A stretch of DNA of 64,000 nucleotides from Dyadobacter fermentans (GTDB taxonomy: Bacteria; Bacteroidota; Bacteroidia; Cytophagales; Spirosomataceae). The notes below the pieces were generated by a model that saw nothing but the letters and a program-made list of their open reading frames with translations, was not told the DNA's origin and did not search any database. This document shows, one piece after another, positions 55,108 through 63,635 of the stretch (its first letter is position 1; each line of letters starts with the position of its first letter). The position numbers and the translations under genes are program-made. The stretch covers positions 372,001 to 436,000 of the forward strand of contig NZ_JAHXBN010000010.1 of the NCBI RefSeq assembly GCF_019924045.1, read 5' to 3'.

Positions 55108-55749
55108 TTAAATACCCTTCTCTTTCAAAACCCTGCTGATCTCCCTCGCCCAAATCTTGTAGGCTTTGGTGTTCAAATGCGTCTTGTCGATGGCATATTC
55201 GGCCCGCAGGCCGGTGGAGTCGGAAATGTATTGGTTCAGGTCGATGTAGGTGATATTCTTCTGCGCGCAATATGAAACGAGAAACCGGTTCAGCGCTTCG
55301 ACCTCCCTCTTGCTGTAAGGATCATTCTGCTCGAAAACCGTCAGCGTCACGACGGGCGTAATGTTGTTTTCCATCAGCATTTCAAGCATTGCTTTATAAT
55401 GCGCCTGAATCTGGTCTTGTGCTACCCCGAGCGTGATGTCGTTGATACCGCCTTTGATGAAACAAATTTTAGGATGAAGGTCGATCACGTACGAATCGAT
55501 CTGTTTCAGGAAATGATAGGTAGCCTGGCCGGGTAATCCATTGTTCATAACGTCGGTCCTGCCCAGCAACTCTACCCATTTACCTTGGGCCGTAATGGAG
55601 TTGCCGTACATGATGATCGTCGGGTTACCTTTCATTTCCACGAAACGCTGCACGATTTTATCGCGGTAGATGTAGCCGAATGCTAAAAAGGTTACGATCA
55701 GTACCGCATTCAATGCAAGCGAGAAGACCAGCAACCTTTGTTTTTTCAT
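55108..55749 (-). CDS. SGNH/GDSL-type hydrolase, membrane-anchored
   Basis: A 213-residue esterase-like protein. The chosen ATG gives a signal anchor ([22 protein letters not shown]); the longer frame runs back through tdk. Four SGNH blocks are visible: the nucleophile in [10 protein letters not shown], Gly in [10 protein letters not shown], Asn in [10 protein letters not shown] and Asp/His in DKTHLN. It would act on esterified surface glycans or lipids; the substrate is unknown. Its start overlaps the tdk stop by 4 bases (ATGA), so the two are translationally coupled. Confidence 0.9.
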   Translation of the reverse strand: MKKQRLLVFSLALNAVLIVTFLAFGYIYRDKIVQRFVEMKGNPTIIMYGNSITAQGKWVELLGRTDVMNNGLPGQATYHFLKQIDSYVIDLHPKICFIKGGINDITLGVAQDQIQAHYKAMLEMLMENNITPVVTLTVFEQNDPYSKREVEALNRFLVSYCAQKNITYIDLNQYISDSTGLRAEYAIDKTHLNTKAYKIWAREISRVLKEKGI

Positions 55750-56351
55750 CTCGAAAATAATTCTGACGCTTTGTCCCCCAGATTGAAGCATCTGCGGCAA
55801 CGGGCTTCGTACAAATCCGTTTCGCCGAGTAGTACGCGCTCGTCGGAGGGCGAAAGCCGGTAGGAATGCGACGCCACTTCCCCACAAACCATGCAAACCG
55901 CGTGAACTTTGGTGACATATTCCGCAATGGCCATGAGCTGGGGCATGCAGCCGAAGGGCTTGCCTTTGTAATCCATATCGAGGCCGGCGATGATCACGCG
56001 CTTGCCGTTATTGGCCAGCTGGTCGCATACGTCCACAATGCCTTCGTCGAAAAATTGGGCCTCGTCGATGCCAACTACCTCGCAATTTTGCGCCAGGTCT
56101 GATATTTGCTGGGCCGATTGTACGGGTATCGAGGGGATCGAATTGTCATTGTGAGAAACAATGTTCTCTTCATGGTATCGTTTATCAAGCGCAGGTTTGA
56201 AAATCTGAATCTTTTGCCGGGCAATTTTGGCGCGGTTGAGCAAGCGGATGAGTTCTTCGGTTTTCCCCGAAAACATCGATCCGCAAATCACTTCGATCCA
56301 GCCGGTGCGGGGATTTTGAAATTCTCTTCTGTGGGATGGTTCTACAAACAT
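55746..56351 (-). CDS. tdk: Thymidine kinase
   Basis: A 201-residue type II thymidine kinase of the salvage pathway. The P-loop reads [12 protein letters not shown] (about 24-35), the DEAQFF block (about 96-101) is the Walker B region, and a zinc site is formed by the CMVC and CRRC cysteines. The lasso with HSYRL marks substrate binding. The SGNH hydrolase overlaps its end. The first 20 residues ([16 protein letters not shown]) are a modest N-terminal extension seen in other Bacteroidota. Confidence 0.97.
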   Translation of the reverse strand: MFVEPSHRREFQNPRTGWIEVICGSMFSGKTEELIRLLNRAKIARQKIQIFKPALDKRYHEENIVSHNDNSIPSIPVQSAQQISDLAQNCEVVGIDEAQFFDEGIVDVCDQLANNGKRVIIAGLDMDYKGKPFGCMPQLMAIAEYVTKVHAVCMVCGEVASHSYRLSPSDERVLLGETDLYEARCRRCFNLGDKASELFSR

Positions 56352-56454
56352 ATTTTGGTGCCCAACCGACCCATTGAAAGGTCGATTTTTATTTTATATT
56401 TACAAATCAAACATATTTTTCCCAACACTACGTTACCAAAAGCGCTTATTCGTT

Positions 56455-57576
56455 ATGCCGGATAATCTGAATTCAATCGCACTCAACCAGTACTCAGCAC
56501 GGTTCACGACAACAGTTTTGAACGAAGTGTACAGGTCGCAGGACGTCGTTACCGGTGCCGGATTATTAAAACTGACACCCGTAAGACAAGTCAACTTGGG
56601 TATTCTCAATCGTCTGTTCGAAGAATGGAAAAACAACGCCGAAGCCTTCCGCAGCCCTTATTTTGATTTTTCCAATGAAGAAGTAAAAAGTGCCCTGGAA
56701 GAATTCATGAACACGGCTTCGCAGCACATCGCCGTGAAACGTGCCGACCTCGAACCACTATTGTCCGATTCGGTAAAAGAATCGTTGAAACTCCTCCTGA
56801 CACCGGCCAACTACTTTGAAGACAAGATCAGGGCTGTTGCTGATGCGGAATTTACCCACGCGAAGGCTGAGCAGCTTGTAAAATATACGCACATCCATCG
56901 CGGCATCGCCGAAGCATTGCTCGGCCGCCTTACCGACAGCGGTTCCGATTCGGTATACCAGACGCAAGCCGTGAGCTGGTTGTACGAATTCAAGGACAAT
57001 GCCGATTTGATCGACGATACCGAACAGCATTTGGTATTATTTGCGGAGATTTTCCCGATTAACATCAGCGAGCTCAAAATACAGGAAGCCGAAAAATCGG
57101 TACCGCAGCCTCCACAGCCACACAAGCACGAATCATTCTTCGATTCGGCATTCAGCCAGTTAGAGCCCAGTACAGCCCGCCCGGTAGCGCCGCGCGCCGA
57201 GCCTGCTTCTGCGGTAATCGGTGAGATTGTAGCTAAATCGAATGCAGGATCGAGTCCCGAAAGAGATTCGTTGAACAATCGTTTCAAGGTAGAAATTCCG
57301 AAGCCATCGGAAGACAAATCGTATGGTACCGTGCCGTTGAAAGTCGAAAACATCGCAGGCAGCATTCCGCTGGGCCAGCGTTTTATGTTTGTCAACCAGC
57401 TTTTCGATCGCAACAGTGAGCATTTCGACAAAGCCATTTACGAGCTCGATCGCGTAAAGAGCTTTGAGGAAGCCGAAAACCTGATCTGGCATCGATATGC
57501 ATCCAAGTATGCGTGGGATGTGAATGGGGAGGCGGTTACCGCGTTGCTCGCGATCGTAAAGAGGAAATTTGCTTAA
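56455..57576 (+). CDS. Conserved protein of unknown function (373 residues)
   Basis: I do not recognise a family. The ATG giving MPDNLNSIALNQYSARF is chosen, because the open frame extends 81 bases upstream through AT-rich non-coding sequence. There is no signal peptide or membrane helix, so it should be cytoplasmic. An all-helical N-terminal part (about 1-225) precedes a Pro/Ser/Ala-rich linker (about 228-300, e.g. PQPPQPHKHE) and a small C-terminal domain (about 310-373, with IPLGQRFMFVNQLFDRNSEHF and a final WDVNGEAVTALLAIVKRKF). It starts 104 bases from the divergent tdk start and ends at a terminator. Confidence 0.8.
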   Translation: MPDNLNSIALNQYSARFTTTVLNEVYRSQDVVTGAGLLKLTPVRQVNLGILNRLFEEWKNNAEAFRSPYFDFSNEEVKSALEEFMNTASQHIAVKRADLEPLLSDSVKESLKLLLTPANYFEDKIRAVADAEFTHAKAEQLVKYTHIHRGIAEALLGRLTDSGSDSVYQTQAVSWLYEFKDNADLIDDTEQHLVLFAEIFPINISELKIQEAEKSVPQPPQPHKHESFFDSAFSQLEPSTARPVAPRAEPASAVIGEIVAKSNAGSSPERDSLNNRFKVEIPKPSEDKSYGTVPLKVENIAGSIPLGQRFMFVNQLFDRNSEHFDKAIYELDRVKSFEEAENLIWHRYASKYAWDVNGEAVTALLAIVKRKFA

Positions 57577-57599
57577 AAAAGCATTTGAATATGGAATTC

Positions 57600-57633
57600 A
57601 ATGCGCCGGGAGGAACTTCCGGCGCATTTTTTT
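57600..57633 (+). terminator. Terminator after the 373-residue protein gene
   Basis: A perfect 10-bp stem (AATGCGCCGG/CCGGCGCATT) with a 9-base loop is followed by TTTTTT. Confidence 0.9.
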
Positions 57634-58477
57634 ATCCTACTATCTGCTGAAACATAGTCCGTGCCTTTTGCAGCTCGTTAGCATCAAGGCAGAGCAGCTC
57701 TTTTTGCTCCTTGGCAAAATCAACTAGCCTTTCGGTAGGCATATTGCCCACGAGATCGTCCTGCGCCATCGGGCAGCCGCCATAACCGAGCAATGCACCG
57801 TCGAAACGACGGCATCCGGCATCGTACGCCGCCTGTATTTTAGTACGCCAATCGTCCGGGCGAGTGTGAAAATGCGCGCCGAATTCCAGCTCGGGGTAAT
57901 AGGGGATCAATGCTGTGAATAGCCAGCCGATGTCATTCACCTGCGCTACACCTACGGTATCAGCCAGAGAGAAAGTATTCGCGCCCAGTTTAGAGAGTTT
58001 TTCTACCCATTCCATCACAATTTCTGGCGCCCAGGCATCACCATAAGGATTCCCGAAGCCCATTGAAATGTAAATCACCAGTTCCTTTTTGTGTTTCGCA
58101 CACAACTCAGCAATGCGTTTCAGCCTGTCGAACGACTCCGCGATGGTGGCTTGCGTGTTCCGCATTTGAAATGTCTCGGAGATAGAAAAAGGATAACCCA
58201 GGTAACCAATCTGTTCGAACGCACAGGCGTCTGCCGCGCCGCGCTCGTTAACGACAATGGCCAGCAGGCTGGTATTGCTGCCCGAAAGATCCAGCCGGTC
58301 GGCGATCCAGGCGGTATCCTGCATTTGAGGTATCGCCTTGGGCGAAACGAAGCTGCCGAAATCGATCGTATCAAAACCGACCCGGATGAGCTGGTTGAGA
58401 TAGTCCAGCTTGATCTCCGAGGGGATGAAGGGGTGAAAGCCTTGCCAGGCATCGCGGGGGCATTCGATGAACTTCAT
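57632..58477 (-). CDS. Hydroxymethylglutaryl-CoA lyase
   Basis: A 281-residue TIM-barrel aldolase-type enzyme that splits HMG-CoA to acetoacetate and acetyl-CoA in leucine breakdown. It begins KFIECPRDAWQGFHPFIPS, and shows FGSFVSPKAIPQMQDT, the metal-binding His pair in LEFGAHFHTRPDD and the active-site Cys in GYGGCPMAQDDLVGN. Length is close to the family norm (about 300). No other leucine catabolic gene is adjacent. Its leader holds a short tandem repeat. Confidence 0.9.
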   Translation of the reverse strand: MKFIECPRDAWQGFHPFIPSEIKLDYLNQLIRVGFDTIDFGSFVSPKAIPQMQDTAWIADRLDLSGSNTSLLAIVVNERGAADACAFEQIGYLGYPFSISETFQMRNTQATIAESFDRLKRIAELCAKHKKELVIYISMGFGNPYGDAWAPEIVMEWVEKLSKLGANTFSLADTVGVAQVNDIGWLFTALIPYYPELEFGAHFHTRPDDWRTKIQAAYDAGCRRFDGALLGYGGCPMAQDDLVGNMPTERLVDFAKEQKELLCLDANELQKARTMFQQIVG

Positions 58478-58484
58478 TTTTCAA

Positions 58485-58508
58485 TGATTGAATGATTGAA
58501 TGACTGAC
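58485..58508. repeat. Three 8-bp tandem units in the HMG-CoA lyase leader
   Basis: TGATTGAA occurs twice in tandem, followed by TGACTGAC, starting 8 bases upstream of the HMG-CoA lyase start codon. Such units can slip during replication and alter leader spacing; this is inference. Confidence 0.55.
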
Positions 58509-58559
58509 CGGGTCGCCGGAGCGATGACCGAATATAGTAATGTGACCGGGGCGGACCTA

Positions 58560-58610
58560 AAAAACAAAGACTGCAACCAGGTAGTTCTTGGAAGCTACAT
58601 GATTGCAGTC
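58560..58610 (-). terminator. Terminator of the epimerase transcript
   Basis: A compound hairpin on the minus strand has an outer 8-bp stem (GACTGCAA/TTGCAGTC) and an inner 4-bp stem (GTAG/CTAC). It is followed by TTTGTTTTTT. It lies about 230 bases past the epimerase stop, after the palindrome array. Confidence 0.75.
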
Positions 58611-58638
58611 AGTATTGCATTATTATTTCTGTTGTTGC

Positions 58639-58821
58639 ATCCCTGACGGGGTTTGGCGTCGTCGTTGAGGCTAGGTGGCTGCCAATATTACATCGCTACG
58701 CGATTTGACACCCAAACGGCGGACTATCTTAGAGCTATTCAATGAGCAATAAAATGCCGTTAGGCATGTAATATCGGTAGCAAAATTTGGTTGGACGATT
58801 TATTCAAATGCCGTCAGGCAT
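58639..58821. repeat. Array of four short palindromes (REP-like)
   Basis: Four 5-bp-stem mini-hairpins are spaced 52-63 bases apart: ATCCC-TGAC-GGGGT (58639-58652), ATCGC-TAC-GCGAT (58692-58704), ATGCC-GTTA-GGCAT (58754-58767) and ATGCC-GTCA-GGCAT (58808-58821). The last two lie in a near-identical 20-base direct repeat (AAATGCCGTYAGGCATGTAA). Loop length is 3-4 bases throughout. Such arrays are typical of REP elements mobilised by RAYT/IS200-like transposases. None is encoded in this window, and the array occupies the gap between the epimerase and HMG-CoA lyase genes. Confidence 0.65.
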
Positions 58822-58841
58822 GTAACAACAATTTGTTTCCT

Positions 58842-59903
58842 CTATTTCAAGATCGGCGCCAGATCGGCCTCATTTTCGCCCAGCCAGGCGGTGATCTCCT
58901 CAACAATCTGGCGGATCCCGATCTTCGGCTCCCAGCCTGTCAATGCAGTTACTTTCGTGTTGTCTGTCACGTAAAGACGAATATCAGCAGTCCGGTTTTC
59001 AGGAACAACTTTGATCGGAATGGTTTTACCTGTCACTTCCTGGCAGATTTTCGTCAGTTCCTGCAATGAAGCGCTGCTCTGCAAGCCGCCGCCGGCATTC
59101 AGGATTTCTCCATTCACTTTATCGAGATTATGCAGCTGCCAGTCGATCAGGTTGTAAAGATCGGCCACGTGCAGCATGTCGCGGATTTGCTTTCCGGTGC
59201 CGCCGTAGCCAAAGTAGCCCAGCTGTTGCTCGAAATAGTGCTTCGCGATCCAGAGTACCATTACACCCTGGTCGACCTTGCCCATTTGCCATGGGCCGGT
59301 GATTACGCCGCAACGGTTAATGACCGTTTTGAGGTTGTAAAATTCATTGTATTCCTGAATGATTAGTTCGGAAGCCAGCTTGGTGGTTCCGTATAGCGAG
59401 CGTGCGCCATTCAGCGGGAAATCTTCGGCGATACCCTTGGCGGAAACACCTGCCACAGGTTGCTCGTCCGACAAAGCGAAACGGGTTTCTTCTTCCACGA
59501 AATTCAACGTTTCGATCGTTTTGATCGGGTATACACGGCTGGTGGAAAGGAAAATGAATCCGGCTTTGTGTTTCAATGCATAGTTGAGGCAGTTAACCGT
59601 GCCCACCAGGTTGGTATTAATAAGGTAATCGGGTGTACCATCCAGGCCGGCCAGTACCGATGGCTCGGCGGATGCTTCAATTATCGTATCAACCGCCGGA
59701 ATGGTGTCGAAATCTTCTTTGTTGCGGATGTCGCCGTGAACGAACTCCACGCCTGCCTTCTTGAGACGGGGTATATTCAGTTCGGAACCTCTTCTTTTGA
59801 GGTTGTCCAGCGCGTAAACCTGGTAGTCAGGATAATTTGTTTTCAAGGCTATGGCCAGCGAAGAGCCAACAAAACCGGCCCCACCGGTGATCAGAATTTT
59901 CAT
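58842..59903 (-). CDS. NAD-dependent sugar-nucleotide epimerase (CDP-paratose 2-epimerase-like)
   Basis: A 353-residue extended short-chain dehydrogenase. The start giving MKILITGGAGFVGSSLAIAL is chosen over a longer frame with 21 extra residues. NAD binding uses GGAGFVGS (residues 7-14), the acidic stop is ALDNLKRRG, and the catalytic Tyr/Lys lie in SLYGTTKLASEL. The segments VEFVHGDIRN and GTGKQIRDMLHVADL resemble CDP-paratose/tyvelose epimerases. It may act in surface polysaccharide synthesis, but the sugar is not known and no polysaccharide gene is adjacent. Confidence 0.87.
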   Translation of the reverse strand: MKILITGGAGFVGSSLAIALKTNYPDYQVYALDNLKRRGSELNIPRLKKAGVEFVHGDIRNKEDFDTIPAVDTIIEASAEPSVLAGLDGTPDYLINTNLVGTVNCLNYALKHKAGFIFLSTSRVYPIKTIETLNFVEEETRFALSDEQPVAGVSAKGIAEDFPLNGARSLYGTTKLASELIIQEYNEFYNLKTVINRCGVITGPWQMGKVDQGVMVLWIAKHYFEQQLGYFGYGGTGKQIRDMLHVADLYNLIDWQLHNLDKVNGEILNAGGGLQSSASLQELTKICQEVTGKTIPIKVVPENRTADIRLYVTDNTKVTALTGWEPKIGIRQIVEEITAWLGENEADLAPILK

Positions 59904-60028
59904 AGAAGGTAAGTGGAATGTGTGGTACTTATAAAAGGCCAAAGTTAGGGGATTAAGGGGATGCATTAGATAAATAGCATTTGATTCTTTTGTGATTAGA
60001 TTTAATTAATCGAATAAAATATTTAATT

Positions 60029-60036
60029 TACATTTG
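60029..60036 (+). promoter_or_regulatory. Candidate -7 box for the STN receptor operon
   Basis: TACATTTG matches TAnnTTTG about 97 bases upstream of the first gene. The -33 region is AT-rich with no clear TTG at the expected spacing. Confidence 0.5.
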
Positions 60037-60132
60037 AAGTATGTAACTTATGTTCACTTCATGAAGTGCAAGCCCCAGCACTGCAACATATCGATAGCCT
60101 TTGAACGTACTGCTTTAAAATCAACTGCGTAG

Positions 60133-60861
60133 ATGCGTATTTTTACCACTGCATTATTTCTGTGTGCCCTGTTTTCCGGGAAAACCTATGCCCAGGGGAC
60201 ATTAGCCGAAGCTTCTTCTGCCCGGGAAGTTGCTGCTTATCCGGTATCCCTTTACAAGGATGCCACCTCCATTTCCCAGAATCTTTACAATGGACGCCAG
60301 TATTACGTGTATGACGCACGTATGGAAGAACACCAGTTTTACCAGCAGCGGCGCTGGCTCAACGGCATGGTGCTTTACGACGGCCAGCAGTTCGATAGCA
60401 TCCCGATGCTCTACGATATTTTCCATGATGAGCTGGTGATCCGGCATTTCAATGGCGATCATGTATTGTTGCAGACCGTGAAGGTGGATTCATTTATCGT
60501 GGACAACCACCATTTTGCCCGGCTCGAAGCGGGGAAGGATATTAACCCGCAAATGCGGACCGGTTTTTATGACATTGTTTACGGCGGGAAGTCGCGTACG
60601 CTCGTACGCAGGACCAAGTCGCGGCAAGAGAAAATCGTTGATAAAAAAGTGATTGCCTACTATCCCGAAAAGAATTTTTTCTATGTGTATAAGGATGGTC
60701 GCTACCATTCGGTACACACGAAGAAATCGACGCTGGAACTGTTCCCGGATCACAAACGGGAGTTGCGCAAGGTGCTGCGGGAAAATAAGATCAAATTCCG
60801 GAAGAGCCGTGAAATGGCCATTGTGAAGATGGTAGAAACCTACGATAACTTAGCCAAATGA
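60133..60861 (+). CDS. Exported protein of unknown function
   Basis: A 242-residue protein with a signal peptide (about 1-20, ALFLCALFSGKTYAQ). The mature part is beta-rich and basic (e.g. YDIVYGGKSRTLVRRTKSRQ) with a Lys/Arg-rich helical C-terminus. No family is recognised. Its stop overlaps the start of the TonB receptor gene by 4 bases (ATGA), so the two are translationally coupled and the protein may be a periplasmic partner of that receptor, which is inference. Confidence 0.82.
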   Translation: MRIFTTALFLCALFSGKTYAQGTLAEASSAREVAAYPVSLYKDATSISQNLYNGRQYYVYDARMEEHQFYQQRRWLNGMVLYDGQQFDSIPMLYDIFHDELVIRHFNGDHVLLQTVKVDSFIVDNHHFARLEAGKDINPQMRTGFYDIVYGGKSRTLVRRTKSRQEKIVDKKVIAYYPEKNFFYVYKDGRYHSVHTKKSTLELFPDHKRELRKVLRENKIKFRKSREMAIVKMVETYDNLAK

Positions 60862-63629
60862 AAATACTTTTACCACTGACCCTAATCTTCTGCTGCATTT
60901 TTACCACCCACTTTTCCTACGGCCAGAACACGCCCGAGAAAAAGATCACCATGAAACTGGATTCGGCGAGGTTCGATCAGTTTGTGAAGCAGGTGGAGTC
61001 ACAGACAGGCTATTATTTCTACTACGATGCAACGCGCTTTGATAGCCTCACCCTCGATTTGAATGTGAACAACCTTTCGCTCCGGGAGGTCCTCGACCAG
61101 GTTTTCAAAGGTTCCGAGTTCGAATACGCTATCGATGGACAAAAGCGCATTTACATTACCCACGGGCAGAAAATTATTACCCAGCTAACCCCCGGGCTGT
61201 TTAACCCCGAGCGTGCCGGCGAAAGTGATTCCATTGCTTATGCAGGTCCCGAGAGCGATATCAAAGAAAAGCTGCTATCGACAGCCGAAAGCAAGGTCCA
61301 CGAAATAGGCATACGAAAGCACAGGATCACGCCCGGTAATTCGACAATCACAGGTTATGTGCGGAATGCGGTAACGGGTGAGCCGGTGATCGGTGCTGCG
61401 GTGTTTATCACCTCGCCGTCTATTGGCGTAACTACGGATGCGCTCGGGCAGTACGCGCTCACGATCCCACGCGGGAAGCAGATTGTACGTATCAAAAGCA
61501 CGGGTATGCGCGAAACACAGCGCCAGGTGGTGCTGTATTCCGATGGCAAACTGGATATTGAAATGCGTGAGAGTGTGATCGCATTGAAGGAAGTATCGGT
61601 GAAGGCCGGTATGGACAAAAACGTGGTGGGTACGCAAATGGGGACCGTGAAACTGACCATCAAAAACCTGAAACAGGTGCCGACGGTATTCGGTGAAACG
61701 GATTTGTTGCGGACGGTGCTCACATTGCCGGGGATCAAGTCGGTAGGGGAGAACAGCACTGGTCTGAACGTCCGTGGTGGCTCGGTGGACCAAAACCTGA
61801 TCCAGTACGACGATGCGGTGATTTACAATCCATCCCATCTTTTCGGGTTCTTCTCTGCATTTAATCCGGATGTTTTAAAGGAAGTGGAGCTTTATAAAAG
61901 CACCATCCCATCCAGGTTCGGCGGCAGGCTGGCCTCGGTGCTCGATATCGCCAGCCGCGATGGTAACAAGAAGAAATTTGTGGCGTCGGGCGGGATCGGG
62001 CTTGTTACCGGCCGGGTAACACTGGAAGGACCATTGGTCAAAGATAAAGCATCGTTCATTCTCGGTGGCCGCTCTACTTATTCCAACTGGGTGATCAGGG
62101 CATTGGATAATGAAACTTACAACAGGAGCTCGGCCAACTTCTATGATGTGAACCTGCATTTCAACTATGAAATCAATGAAAAGAACAGCGTTTCATTGAC
62201 GGGTTATACGAGCAACGATAAGTTCCGGCTCTATGGCGATACTTTGTATTCCTATCAGAACCGCCTGGGCTCCATCAAATGGAAACATACTTTCAATTCG
62301 CGTCTTTACGGTGTGCTCACGGCTTCGCATAGCAAATACCAGTACGCGATGGAGGCGGAAGGTCTCCCGCTCAACTCTTTTGATCTGAAATTTGATATTA
62401 ACCAATCCAATTTCAAGGCGGATTTCAGCTATGCCCTCAATCCGAAGCATACACTTGAATTCGGGGGAAGCACTATTTATTACAAACTGCACCCCGGCTC
62501 ATTCAAACCGCGCGGCACCGAATCGCTCATTGTGCCCGACGAGCTGGAAGCCGAGCAAGCGACCGAAAGTGCATTGTATCTCGAAGACAAATGGGAGGTC
62601 AGTCCGCGGTTGTCGATCTCCGGTGGTCTGCGGTGGTCATTTTTCCAATACCTGGGCCCCAAGTCGGTCAATACCTATTTGCCCGGCTTTCCGATCGACT
62701 ACATTTATCAGGAAGGTGTTCAGGAATACAAATCGGGTAAGAAAATCAAATCGTACGGCGGCCCTGAATACCGGGCTTCGGTGCGGTACAGTATCCTGGA
62801 CAACCTTTCGCTTAAAGCCAGCTACAACACACTGCGCCAGTATATCCATTTGCTGACGAACACCATGACGGTTTCGCCGACCGACATCTGGAAGCTGAGC
62901 GATCCGTACATCAAACCACAGATCGGGGACCAGCTTTCGGTTGGTTTGTACCGCAATTTCAGGGGCAACAAAATCGAGGTTTCGCTGGAAGGCTATTACA
63001 AAAACATCCGCAACTTCCTCGATTACAAAGGCGGAGATTCGCTTTTCATGAATCACAACATCGAAGCGGCGGTAATCAATACCAAAGCAAAAGCATACGG
63101 AATTGAATTCATGATCAAGAAAATGACCGGGAAGCTGAATGGCTGGGTGGGCTACACGTATGCGCGGACGCTCCTGCGTGCGGTAGACCGCGACTCGCCC
63201 GATGCGCCTAACAACGGTAATTTTTACCCGAGCAACTACGATAAGCCGCACGATTTCACGCTGATCTCGAACTACCGCTTCTCGCACCGTTTCAGCCTGT
63301 CGTTCAACTTTACTTACAGCACAGGCCGGCCTTACACGCCGCCGATCGGCAAGTACATTATTGACGGTTCGCAACGGGTATATTATGCCGATCGTAACCA
63401 GTTCCGCATTCCCGACTATTACCGGATGGATTTAGCGATGAATATCGAGGGTAATCACCGGATCAAGAAGCTGGCGCACAGCTCCTGGACACTCGCGGTA
63501 TATAACGTTCTGGGAAGGAAAAACCCGACTTCGGTGTATTTCCAGACCGTCGCCGGAAGAGTAAATGGTTACCAGCTCTCTATTTTCGGACAGCCGATCC
63601 CGACTGTTACTTACAATTTCAGATTCTAA
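60858..63629 (+). CDS. TonB-dependent receptor with N-terminal STN domain
   Basis: A 923-residue outer-membrane receptor. A signal peptide (about 1-22) is followed by an STN (secretin/TonB N-terminal) domain (about 30-105, with FDQFVKQVESQTGYYFYYD and SLREVLDQVFKG). A CarboxypepD_reg-like domain (about 160-245, STITGYVRNAVTGEPVIGAA) comes next, then a plug (about 260-370, LNVRGGSVDQNLIQYDDAVI) and a barrel ending PIPTVTYNFRF. STN domains usually signal to an anti-sigma factor, but no FecR or sigma gene lies nearby. A DUF4249 lipoprotein gene follows 6 bases later. Confidence 0.93.
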   Translation: MKILLPLTLIFCCIFTTHFSYGQNTPEKKITMKLDSARFDQFVKQVESQTGYYFYYDATRFDSLTLDLNVNNLSLREVLDQVFKGSEFEYAIDGQKRIYITHGQKIITQLTPGLFNPERAGESDSIAYAGPESDIKEKLLSTAESKVHEIGIRKHRITPGNSTITGYVRNAVTGEPVIGAAVFITSPSIGVTTDALGQYALTIPRGKQIVRIKSTGMRETQRQVVLYSDGKLDIEMRESVIALKEVSVKAGMDKNVVGTQMGTVKLTIKNLKQVPTVFGETDLLRTVLTLPGIKSVGENSTGLNVRGGSVDQNLIQYDDAVIYNPSHLFGFFSAFNPDVLKEVELYKSTIPSRFGGRLASVLDIASRDGNKKKFVASGGIGLVTGRVTLEGPLVKDKASFILGGRSTYSNWVIRALDNETYNRSSANFYDVNLHFNYEINEKNSVSLTGYTSNDKFRLYGDTLYSYQNRLGSIKWKHTFNSRLYGVLTASHSKYQYAMEAEGLPLNSFDLKFDINQSNFKADFSYALNPKHTLEFGGSTIYYKLHPGSFKPRGTESLIVPDELEAEQATESALYLEDKWEVSPRLSISGGLRWSFFQYLGPKSVNTYLPGFPIDYIYQEGVQEYKSGKKIKSYGGPEYRASVRYSILDNLSLKASYNTLRQYIHLLTNTMTVSPTDIWKLSDPYIKPQIGDQLSVGLYRNFRGNKIEVSLEGYYKNIRNFLDYKGGDSLFMNHNIEAAVINTKAKAYGIEFMIKKMTGKLNGWVGYTYARTLLRAVDRDSPDAPNNGNFYPSNYDKPHDFTLISNYRFSHRFSLSFNFTYSTGRPYTPPIGKYIIDGSQRVYYADRNQFRIPDYYRMDLAMNIEGNHRIKKLAHSSWTLAVYNVLGRKNPTSVYFQTVAGRVNGYQLSIFGQPIPTVTYNFRF

Positions 63630-63635
63630 AACGGG

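Noticed and set aside
62637-63374. Open frame of 245 codons on the minus strand opposite the STN receptor
   Set aside because: It is antisense to a clear TonB receptor barrel, and its Arg/Val-rich composition is typical of shadow frames.
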